From a virus, in the IMG/VR virus record IMGVR_UViG_3300035670_000187, positions 1 through 64,000 of that record: a stretch of DNA of 64,000 bases; one strand, 5' to 3'. A program made the position numbers and the translations under genes. The notes under the pieces were generated by a model. It saw nothing but the letters and a program-made list of their open reading frames with translations. It had not been told where the DNA came from and made no database searches. Numbering within the stretch: position 1 is the stretch's first letter; each line of letters opens with the position of its first letter. Of this stretch, positions 1 to 6,414 are shown piece after piece.

Positions 1-2
1 TT

Positions 3-104
3 AGCAGAAAGATTCGCAAGTATGGCGCGTTTCTTGCTGTAAATGTCGACAAGTATAAATTGCTTACAAAAAAGATTTTACTTGGTGGCGAAAATACTAT
101 ATAA
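3..104 (+). CDS. C-terminal end of an upstream gene (partial)
   Basis: An open frame enters from the left edge and ends at TAA 102-104, giving 33 residues rich in Lys and hydrophobic residues (for example KYGAFLAVNVDKYKLL). It reads like a real protein end. The other plus frames close at once or at position 42. It runs the same way as gp32 and ends 71 nt before it, so it could belong to the replication/recombination genes that accompany gene 32 in T4. Too little remains to identify it. Confidence 0.5.
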   Translation, partial: SRKIRKYGAFLAVNVDKYKLLTKKILLGGENTI

Positions 105-105
105 T
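77..105 (+). promoter_or_regulatory. sigma70-like promoter for gp32
   Basis: TTTACT (77-82) and a perfect TATAAT (100-105) are separated by 17 nt. This resembles a host sigma70 promoter, lies inside the end of the upstream frame, and would give a leader of about 64 nt before the gp32 start at 176. Early or middle transcription from such a site would suit a replication protein. No T4 MotA box lies at the right distance from the -10 hexamer. Confidence 0.5.
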
Positions 106-175
106 AATATAGTGATGAAGAAAGTGGACAAGTCGTTTATACAATTTAATATATCGCAATACGGAGTATACAAAT

Positions 176-1072
176 ATGTCATTAGCATCTCTTAAGAAGG
201 GTTCATCCCTTGACAAGCTCAAGCGAGCAGTCGAAGCCTCCTCCTCTGGCAATACTAACAAATCAAATGGCGATGATCGTTTCTGGTCGCCTGAAGTTGA
301 CGCTTCGGGCAACGGATACGCAGTCATTCGTTTTCTTGATACAGCAGCAGTAGATGGTGAAGATGGTTTGCCTTGGGTTCAAATCTGGTCGCATGGCTTT
401 CAAGGTCCAGGTGGTTGGTACATTGAGAATTCTCTCACCACTCTTGGCAAGACCGATCCTGTTTCTGAGTACAACACTGTGCTTTGGAACAGCGGCATTG
501 AAGCCAACAAGGAAATTGCTCGTAAGCAGAAGCGCAAACTCTCTTACATCAGCAACATCCTTGTGGTCTCTGATCCAAAGCGTCCACAAAACGAAGGCAA
601 GGTGTTCTTGTTCAAGTATGGCAAGAAGATCTTTGAAAAGATCAAAGCACAGCTTGAGCCAGAGTTTCAAGACGAAACACCAATGAATCCTTTTGATTTC
701 TGGAAGGGTGCAAACTTCAAGTTGAAGATTCGCAACTATGAAGGCTATCGCAACTATGACAAGTCAGAGTTCGAAGCACCAGCTGCTTTGTTCAATGGCG
801 ATGACGCTCAAATCGAAAAAGTTTGGAAGTCTGCTCACTCACTCAAGGATTTCTTGAAGGAAGAAAACTTTAAGACGTATGATGAGTTGAAGGCGAAGTT
901 GGATCGCGTTCTTGGCGCAGGTGGCGTTTCTGGCGCAACTGCTTCAAAGATCGATGATGAGGAAGCAGCTGCTCCTGTCGTTCGTTCTGCTCCTGCCAAG
1001 AAAGTCACTGCTGAAGATGTCAGCGTCGATGATGACGATATGGCATTTTTCGAGAAGTTGGCAGCAGAGTAA
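176..1072 (+). CDS. 32: Single-stranded DNA-binding protein gp32
   Basis: This 298-aa protein (T4 gp32 is 301 aa) coats single-stranded DNA cooperatively during replication, recombination and repair, and recruits partner proteins through its acidic tail. The N-terminal 30 residues are basic and Ser-rich, as in the cooperativity arm. The core (about 35-240) keeps the T4 signatures GNGYAVIRFL, HGFQGPGGWYIE, NILVV.DP, EGKVF..KYGKKI and a GANFKLKI segment. Residues 258-290 form the acidic C-terminal tail. The T4 zinc site is missing: only the histidine (H73) remains, and the three cysteine positions are Ser or Asp (about S86, D94, S97); there is no cysteine in the whole protein. Zinc-less gp32 is, as I recall, also seen in marine T4-like phages. 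GGAG at 163-166 precedes the ATG by 9 nt, and a terminator follows the stop. Confidence 0.95.
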   Translation: MSLASLKKGSSLDKLKRAVEASSSGNTNKSNGDDRFWSPEVDASGNGYAVIRFLDTAAVDGEDGLPWVQIWSHGFQGPGGWYIENSLTTLGKTDPVSEYNTVLWNSGIEANKEIARKQKRKLSYISNILVVSDPKRPQNEGKVFLFKYGKKIFEKIKAQLEPEFQDETPMNPFDFWKGANFKLKIRNYEGYRNYDKSEFEAPAALFNGDDAQIEKVWKSAHSLKDFLKEENFKTYDELKAKLDRVLGAGGVSGATASKIDDEEAAAPVVRSAPAKKVTAEDVSVDDDDMAFFEKLAAE

Positions 1073-1100
1073 TCTGTTTTAGAAAACAAATCATGTTTTC

Positions 1101-1127
1101 AGGGGGACTTCGGTCCCCCTCTTTTTT
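1101..1127 (+). terminator. Rho-independent terminator after gp32
   Basis: An 8-bp perfect stem (AGGGGGAC at 1101-1108 with GTCCCCCT at 1113-1120) is closed by a TTCG tetraloop and followed by a run of six T (1122-1127). It ends the gp32 transcript. The stop codon of the convergent minus-strand gene (1126-1128) lies in the T run. Read on the minus strand the hairpin lacks a T run, so it probably works mainly on the plus strand. Confidence 0.92.
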
Positions 1128-3609
1128 ATACTGTACCAATCGTTGTAAACGCCGAAGGATGAGCAAAGTCTTTTGCCAATGCACGCGCAAAAGAACTTTC
1201 AGAATCTCTAGTTGAAGCTGGAACTGCATTTGATGGCGGCATTGGTTTGGCTCCTTGAGATTGACCGCCCACAGGAACAGGAACAACAGTTGGTGCTGCA
1301 GATACCATCATTTCTTCTTTTGCACTTGTAACAGCTGTAGTTTGCTGTGCTACCATAGCTCCTGTTACTGGAGTTGGAGAAATAGGCGTAGCGGTGACTG
1401 CTGGTGGTGCAGTTACACTGGCAGCAACTCCAGGAGTTTCAGTTCTAGGTGGTGCAGCAGCAACAGCAGTACCCATTTCTGCTTGTTTAGCTGGTGGAGA
1501 AGCAATACCTGAACTTGGCGCTCTACCCGATTTAGGGTCAATTTCATTACCATTATTGCTTGCTACAATTGGCGCTCCTGGTTTATATGGATTATCAGGT
1601 GTGGCGCCACGTTTAGCAGTTTCAATGGGCTCAACGTGCCATGTTTCCCCAGGAACTGGACGAGTGAAACCATATTTTGCCATCAAACCTAATTCTATGG
1701 CTTTGTTTGCGTCAGTTGAATTGATGTCTATGGCTAGACCGCTTTCGTGACGACTTCTCCCTGGGGGTGCTGCTCTAGGCGCACCGTATTTGGCAAACAA
1801 TGCTGCTTGTTCTTCAGGAGAACGATATCCCGAATTGATTTGAATTTTTTGACCTGTCTTATTGAAATATTCTTTAGCAAGACCAGCCAATCTTTCTTTC
1901 ATTTGTGAGTTCAATCCATCTAGATTGATGCTAGAATCTTTTAGTCGAACATATTTTTTCAAATCTTCTGCACTAGCACCCGTTTCTGCTGGTGGTATGG
2001 CTCCAGGCATACTTGAAGACACACGAATAGGTGCTACTGCTGGCGCAGTTGTTGGTGGAGCCATAGATGATGTTGTTCCAGCAGCATTTGGAAAACTGGT
2101 TGCTGCTGGGGCAGGTTCTATTGAGGTTGGTGAAGTTGTTGGAGCAGCCTGAACTTCAGCATCAGCTTTTTTCTCTATGTCATCGGCATATAATTCTTGT
2201 TCAGCTTCTGACAATGCTGAAAATTCTTTCCATAATTTGTAAAGATCATAAGCGAGCCACAAACTACCAACAACTGTAACAGCTGCACTAATCCAACCAA
2301 CAAATGGTATTACAGCTAATCCTCCAGCTGCAGCTAAACGCACACCAACTTGAGCAAATAATTTGGGCGCACGTTTCTTCAAAAATCCCATAAAGAGATC
2401 CCAAGTTTTATTCTTGACTTTTTGAACAGTTTTGGTTTGGGCTATTTTTGTTACAGCTACAGCACCACCAACAGCACCAGCGATACCAGCACCAGTCGCA
2501 GCAGCTTGTATTTTCACATCTGTTTTTTGAGCAGTAATTTGTTCTTGAATTTCTTGTTTTTCTTCTGGCGTTTCCGCCATTGATGCTTGCTCTTTTAAGA
2601 ACTCTGGATCTTCAGAAACAAGATCCGGATCTCTAAAAGAATCCACTGCCATATATGCCAAACCACCGACAGCAGCACCACCCAATAAAGATCCGACGCC
2701 AAATCTACCTACACCACCACCTCTTCTGCCGACTGGACCTCTACGACGACGTTTTCTCTTGCCATCACCGCCGCCACCAATATCCAATAAGTCACTAAGT
2801 GCATCTGCACTAACAGCTTTCAGAATCAAATTTAGTTTATCATGAACATCAAATGGCTGCTTTTTCTCACCAACTGATTCAAGAATTTTCTTAATATCTT
2901 CTTGTAAATTTTCTTCTTCAATAAGCTCATCTACAACTTTAGGCGTCTCAGATATGGCACTTAACACTGGAGCAAATGGATCTTTTTCTTGCTGTAAAAC
3001 TTTACTCCCGAAATCTGTTCGAACAAATTCACCTGTGGCTGGATCTATTCTTCCACGTGGTTTTTTAGTTGCTGTTTGTTGCTGAGTTTGTTGAGCGTCA
3101 CCCCGCGCAGCTTTAGTCTTTGTTTTTTTCTCTTTCTTCACTTTAAATTTTTCAGCAAGTTCTTTTCTTTCTTCTTTGCTTACTCTTTTACCAAAAACTA
3201 AATCAGCGACTTGCGCTAATTCTTCACTACCCCCGAAAGCTGTTACAATCTTGCCAAAACGAGAACGCATTCCTGTTGTTGCAGCCTCATAATCCTCTTT
3301 GAGTTTATCTGCAGCTTTTAAACTTTGAAAAATACTTTTACCTTGTTCGCGAGCTTGATCAAAGGCTTCCTGTTGCAGTTCGTCTAGATCTCGTAAACCT
3401 CTAGTAGTTTTCTTTGTAACTTTTATAATTTGTAATAGTTGTTTTTTTTGTTCTTCGCTAAGATTTTGTTGCTCTAGAAGTGCTTTGAGGACGCTTTCCA
3501 TGTCCTCCTTTTCATCTGAAATTAAATCTTTAAGAGAAATGCTGCCATCACCTTTAATAAAGGCTTTAGCAAATCTGTCAGCTATAGATTGTTTTTTGGT
3601 TATTTTCAT
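1126..3609 (-). CDS. Probable tape-measure/tail protein with M15 (VanY-type) peptidase domain
   Basis: 827 aa. Residues 1-280 are charged, helical and coiled-coil-like. An Arg-rich patch (about 284-296) leads into three hydrophobic Gly/Ala-rich segments (about 304-323, 367-390, 421-456) of the kind found in tape-measure proteins. Residues 490-545 form a Pro/Ala/Thr linker. Residues about 550-665 form a peptidase M15 domain: SGYRSPEEQ (593-601), zinc ligands H621 and D628 in SRHESGLAIDIN, and H658 in WHVEP. The family cleaves peptidoglycan cross-links (D-Ala-D-Ala type). The C-terminus is Pro/Ala-rich and disordered. Its place directly after gp26 and gp51, sharing ATGA with gp51, suits the tape measure (T4 gp29 role, 590 aa there). 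A domain that digests peptidoglycan would replace the lysozyme missing from gp5 here. The peptidase call is firm; the tape-measure call is inferred. Confidence 0.75.
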   Translation of the reverse strand: MKITKKQSIADRFAKAFIKGDGSISLKDLISDEKEDMESVLKALLEQQNLSEEQKKQLLQIIKVTKKTTRGLRDLDELQQEAFDQAREQGKSIFQSLKAADKLKEDYEAATTGMRSRFGKIVTAFGGSEELAQVADLVFGKRVSKEERKELAEKFKVKKEKKTKTKAARGDAQQTQQQTATKKPRGRIDPATGEFVRTDFGSKVLQQEKDPFAPVLSAISETPKVVDELIEEENLQEDIKKILESVGEKKQPFDVHDKLNLILKAVSADALSDLLDIGGGGDGKRKRRRRGPVGRRGGGVGRFGVGSLLGGAAVGGLAYMAVDSFRDPDLVSEDPEFLKEQASMAETPEEKQEIQEQITAQKTDVKIQAAATGAGIAGAVGGAVAVTKIAQTKTVQKVKNKTWDLFMGFLKKRAPKLFAQVGVRLAAAGGLAVIPFVGWISAAVTVVGSLWLAYDLYKLWKEFSALSEAEQELYADDIEKKADAEVQAAPTTSPTSIEPAPAATSFPNAAGTTSSMAPPTTAPAVAPIRVSSSMPGAIPPAETGASAEDLKKYVRLKDSSINLDGLNSQMKERLAGLAKEYFNKTGQKIQINSGYRSPEEQAALFAKYGAPRAAPPGRSRHESGLAIDINSTDANKAIELGLMAKYGFTRPVPGETWHVEPIETAKRGATPDNPYKPGAPIVASNNGNEIDPKSGRAPSSGIASPPAKQAEMGTAVAAAPPRTETPGVAASVTAPPAVTATPISPTPVTGAMVAQQTTAVTSAKEEMMVSAAPTVVPVPVGGQSQGAKPMPPSNAVPASTRDSESSFARALAKDFAHPSAFTTIGTV

Positions 3610-3821
3610 CTTCTATTTTTTGACCTAACTGTCGATCTATTTTGCATTCTCGTTAATTCAATTCTTTCTTTCTCTTCCTTCAACCAATTCATGAGCATAG
3701 CCACATATGTTTGCCTCTCCCAAGGCAACATATTTTCAAGCTCACTCAAAGAGTACTTATGGTGCTGAATCAAACCAAAGTTGCAGTTAAAATAATTCTT
3801 CAAATTGTCATAACCAAACAT
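3606..3821 (-). CDS. 51: gp51-like baseplate hub assembly protein
   Basis: 71 aa. The motif HHKYSLSELENMLPWER followed by YVAMLMNWLKEEKERIE matches the short gp51-type hub assembly proteins of marine T4-like phages (T4 gp51 itself is longer). It should act off the virion, as a chaperone for hub or tape-measure assembly. Its ATG overlaps the gp26 stop (TAATG), and its own stop overlaps the next start (ATGA). No Shine-Dalgarno sequence lies at a usable distance from the ATG; the nearest, AAGGA, is 20 nt away but is well placed to stimulate frameshifting in gp26. It may therefore be made by translational coupling, as the second half of a gp26-gp51 frameshift fusion, or both. Confidence 0.72.
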   Translation of the reverse strand: MFGYDNLKNYFNCNFGLIQHHKYSLSELENMLPWERQTYVAMLMNWLKEEKERIELTRMQNRSTVRSKNRR

Positions 3822-4543
3822 TAACCGAAAAAATCGTCGATTCCTTGCACTCTAATAGTATGTAGATATCCACATTTATTACAAGTTACTTCTTTTTTCG
3901 ATTCTATGTATGGTAGTGTGTTGAAGAATTCTTTAAAAGCACCAACTTGATCTAAACTCAAGGAGCCTACGAATTCTTCTAGTTCTTCTCGAGTTATAGA
4001 ATCAGCATCATACTTTGAATTCTCATCAAAAATATAATCTAAGTGCTCTACAATCAATTCCATTATATCTTCTAAATTCGTTTCGTTTATAGCAATAGAA
4101 GTCGATGTGCTTAATGAAGGATACTTCAAACATACTCCAACTTTATCAGTCACCATAATTTTATTTGTATGACCTTTCGGTTCAATAAACTGAACTTCAT
4201 TTAGATCCACTTCAAACGCCATGTTTGCATCACATGGTTCATTTTCTACAACATTATTGCACTTGTAAATGAGTTCTAGATTTTCCCCCACCGACTTCAA
4301 GCGAAGATGAACAAAAATCATTTCTATGTCGAAGATAGGTAAATTGGCTACATCAAGTTCTTCTAGGCAACAATTATTGACGATTTGTTTTACTGTATCA
4401 AAAACTGTTGGTAGGTCGCTTGCTTCTTTAGCCATTAATAACAGCTTTTCTTCTTTTACCAGAAAAGGTCTAAACTTCACTTTCCTATTCAACGACTTCA
4501 AGTGTACATCGAATATAGGATATTCAATTTTAGGTAATGCCAT
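3821..4543 (-). CDS. 26: gp26-like baseplate hub assembly protein
   Basis: 240 aa (T4 gp26 is 208 aa). The N-terminal sequence (FDVHLKSLNRKVKFRPFLVKEEK) and the acidic helical middle match the T4-type baseplate protein family containing gp26. Two cysteine pairs (C95/C104 in YKCNN...EPC and C221/C224 in CNKC) look like a zinc ribbon. The protein is expected to help assemble the hub and tape-measure complex. The last codons (GAT TTT TTC GGT TAA) contain the slippery heptamer TTTTTTC, described separately; a -1 slip there would extend the protein into gp51. It lies 12 nt after the tail-tube-like gene in the same operon. Confidence 0.75.
   Translation of the reverse strand: MALPKIEYPIFDVHLKSLNRKVKFRPFLVKEEKLLLMAKEASDLPTVFDTVKQIVNNCCLEELDVANLPIFDIEMIFVHLRLKSVGENLELIYKCNNVVENEPCDANMAFEVDLNEVQFIEPKGHTNKIMVTDKVGVCLKYPSLSTSTSIAINETNLEDIMELIVEHLDYIFDENSKYDADSITREELEEFVGSLSLDQVGAFKEFFNTLPYIESKKEVTCNKCGYLHTIRVQGIDDFFG
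3827..3846 (-). promoter_or_regulatory. Candidate -1 programmed frameshift site joining gp26 to gp51
   Basis: On the minus strand T3833-C3827 reads T TTT TTC in the gp26 frame, a canonical X XXY YYZ slippery heptamer. Eight nt upstream is AAGGA (3846-3842), at the spacing of internal Shine-Dalgarno stimulators. After a -1 slip the ribosome bypasses the gp26 stop (3823-3821), reads Arg-Leu and continues exactly in the gp51 frame. This gives a fusion of about 312 aa (239 + 2 + 71). Lambda G/GT and P2 E/E+E' (slippery TTTTTTG) use the same design immediately before the tape-measure gene. Only the sequence geometry is seen here; actual slippage is inferred. Confidence 0.6.
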
Positions 4544-4555
4544 ATTTTCGCTCCA

Positions 4556-5410
4556 TTATGAGAATAATCTCTTCAATAAATCATTTCCTCTACGATTAAT
4601 TTCTTTATTAATTGCAGTTTTAAACGGATTTCTTTCAGCTTCATCAGCGTTAGGTTTAACACTATTTTGTAAATCGTTTACATTGAGCCATTTATCAAAT
4701 CTAAATCCAACTTGTAATCTGTGGATTTCATCAGAAGCCCAGCTAAGTTGTAGAGGATTTACTGTTGTTGGGAATGCATTTAAAAGCTGTACGCCATAAA
4801 TTTTTGTTCCATCAAGATCTGTTATGGAAAATGGTGTTTGTTCGCCAAACAATGCGTCTATTCCCTTACCTGCTAATCCTTTGAGTAAGTCTCCTTTGAG
4901 ACCATTTCCGAATTTACGACTTATAACACTGTCTGCTTTATATCGTGCAGCTTCACCTAAACCATCAACAATTGCATCCCCCAAAGTAGTTCTACCTCTA
5001 GAAACTCTTTGATCTAATGCAGCACCTTCGCTGTATTGAAAAATTGTAATGTTAGTTTGATAGTTTTGCTTGTACTGGACCAAGTATGAATTTTTAGGAA
5101 TGATGTAATCAATCCAGCTGTCAAATAGTTTCTTTTCCCAAAAATCTCCAGAACAAATGAAAGTCATTTGAATTTCGCTGAATGATGGAGTTGCTGCCAC
5201 ATAAGTTGGCGCACCATAGATTTTAGATTCAGATGTGTTTACTGCATATCCTGGAAGTTCAGCAGCTTCGCATTGTAACGCCAATTCTTCAGTACTACCT
5301 AATCCAGTAACTGCTGGTGGTAGGGCGATTCGAACCTCGAACTTTGAAGACTTAGCGTATCCGCCATGCTTGTCGAAATTCGTTATAAATTTGTTTACAT
5401 TAAATGCCAT
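4556..5410 (-). CDS. Tail-tube-like baseplate protein (gp54/gp19 type)
   Basis: 284 aa. The N-terminal half (MAFNVNKFITNF, then SKFEVRIALPP, then ALQCEAAELPGYAV, then QMTFICSGDFWEKKLFDSWID) has the layout of the contractile-tail tube fold seen in T4 gp19. The C-terminal part (YGVQLLNAFPTTVNPLQLSW) is also typical of it. At 284 aa it is longer than the tube subunit (T4 gp19, 163 aa) and nearer gp54 (320 aa), the protein that starts tube polymerisation on the baseplate. An insertion (about residues 135-200) separates the two halves. Its place in the gp4-gp26-gp51 operon, opposite gp48, supports the initiator role over the main tube subunit, but I cannot exclude the latter. Start and stop overlap or nearly touch the neighbouring genes. 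Confidence 0.65.
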   Translation of the reverse strand: MAFNVNKFITNFDKHGGYAKSSKFEVRIALPPAVTGLGSTEELALQCEAAELPGYAVNTSESKIYGAPTYVAATPSFSEIQMTFICSGDFWEKKLFDSWIDYIIPKNSYLVQYKQNYQTNITIFQYSEGAALDQRVSRGRTTLGDAIVDGLGEAARYKADSVISRKFGNGLKGDLLKGLAGKGIDALFGEQTPFSITDLDGTKIYGVQLLNAFPTTVNPLQLSWASDEIHRLQVGFRFDKWLNVNDLQNSVKPNADEAERNPFKTAINKEINRRGNDLLKRLFS

Positions 5411-5958
5411 TAGGTTTTATATACCATCTTTTGTACTGGAAGAAACACTGCTGTCTCCCAGTTATCAGGCTCGATGTAAATCAAAGAAGACATTATATGT
5501 TGAAAAAGATAGCGTTTGATGCATGGTTCAATTATGCTATATCTTCGAGAAGCTGATAACAGAGAATATGATAATTTAAATCTAGTTGTATCATCATATT
5601 TATCGTTGTTTATGAAATCGTGGAGTCGATCTAGCAATACTAAACGACTCCCTGGGTCTAAATAATGTAAATTTAAACCTAAAAAACCATCAGAATAAGT
5701 TTCCATAGGGATTACTAGTGGAAATTTATCCCATACTGGGAGAACGTCTTTAAATTTCGCGTCATAAGCAAAAAAATACATTTTACCGATAAATGCTTTG
5801 GAAGTAACTCTTCTTGCATCATTAAGAATGTTACCGCGATTGCTGGGAATACGAATTCGAGAAATTTTATCCCCCAACCATGCTCTTGCAGCTGAAGTGC
5901 GCGGATTAATTCCTGCGGCATTCATTTCTCGGCTAAGTTTATCGAATAGTGACGCCAT
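5410..5958 (-). CDS. Conserved T4-like phage protein beside gp4 (possible DNA end protector gp2 type)
   Basis: 182 aa, start fixed by a TAATG overlap with the gp4 stop. The core (MYFFAYDAKFKDVLPVWDKF, then DGFLGLNLHYLDP, then FKLSYSLL, then CIKRYLFQH, then YIEPDNWETAVFLP) belongs to a family common next to gp4 in marine T4-like phages. I recall such proteins being annotated as DNA end protector (gp2), which would bind packaged DNA ends beside the head-completion protein gp4. That naming is from memory and unverified. The N-terminal 45 residues are basic and probably flexible. No catalytic motif is seen. Confidence 0.5.
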   Translation of the reverse strand: MASLFDKLSREMNAAGINPRTSAARAWLGDKISRIRIPSNRGNILNDARRVTSKAFIGKMYFFAYDAKFKDVLPVWDKFPLVIPMETYSDGFLGLNLHYLDPGSRLVLLDRLHDFINNDKYDDTTRFKLSYSLLSASRRYSIIEPCIKRYLFQHIMSSLIYIEPDNWETAVFLPVQKMVYKT

Positions 5959-6392
5959 TAGATTCCTAATTCTTTTTCAGTTACAACTATAAATTTCCAA
6001 TTGCGATCTTTACAATATTCGTCAGCTGCTTTCCATTTAGCCTGATTTACTCCGTAAGTCATAACTTCAGTGATATATCTTTGTGTTACTCGTTTTTGTG
6101 TTTTCGGAGCAGTTGCTTGACTACTTGGCTTTACTTCTATAATAATTGTTTCTATTAATCCTTGTTTATTTCTAGATTTCACCAGAAAATCGGGAAAATA
6201 CCGATGCCAACGATTATCAACAGGTGATAAATAAGGTATAATAATTTCTTCACTAGACCAGCCAACAACATTTGGATTATCGTCCAGATGAGTCATAACT
6301 CGACGCTCCCAGAGCGAACGCCAAAAGATATTCGTTGGATCGCCTAAATATTTATTAGGGTTTTTGGGATTAAATTTACCACTGTAAGCCAT
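5958..6392 (-). CDS. 4: Head completion protein gp4 (nuclease fold)
   Basis: 144 aa (T4 gp4 is about 150 aa). The start is set at the ATG giving MAYSGKFNPKNPNKYLGDP, which matches the T4 N-terminus; the frame stays open upstream to 6602 but that extension overlaps gp48 and is not coding-like. gp4 is needed to complete filled heads before tail joining. The sequence has a PD-(D/E)xK nuclease layout: E48/E49 in WSSEE, PD at 67-68 in RYFPDF, and ExK at 86-88 in IIIEVKP, preceded by WRSLWERRVM. It is the first gene of the minus-strand operon, divergent from gp48. A TATAAATA octamer reads toward it at 6404-6397. Confidence 0.88.
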   Translation of the reverse strand: MAYSGKFNPKNPNKYLGDPTNIFWRSLWERRVMTHLDDNPNVVGWSSEEIIIPYLSPVDNRWHRYFPDFLVKSRNKQGLIETIIIEVKPSSQATAPKTQKRVTQRYITEVMTYGVNQAKWKAADEYCKDRNWKFIVVTEKELGI

Positions 6393-6396
6393 CAAG

Positions 6397-6404
6397 TATT
6401 TATA
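6397..6404 (-). promoter_or_regulatory. Late-promoter-like octamer TATAAATA facing gp4
   Basis: The minus strand reads TATAAATA, the T4 late consensus, in the 22-nt gap between gp4 and gp48. It sits only 4 nt before the gp4 ATG, so transcription would start at about the start codon, unlike the 19-38 nt spacing of the other sites in this window. It could drive a leaderless message or be chance in AT-rich DNA. Confidence 0.35.
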
Positions 6405-6414
6405 GGAACTGTAA

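Noticed and set aside
34-65. MotA-like boxes (TTGCTG, TTGCTT) near the left edge
   Set aside because: Neither is placed 12-13 nt before a -10 hexamer as T4 middle promoters require.
5597-5604. Minus-strand GATAAATA inside the 182-aa gene
   Set aside because: Internal to a coding region with no nearby downstream start that needs it.
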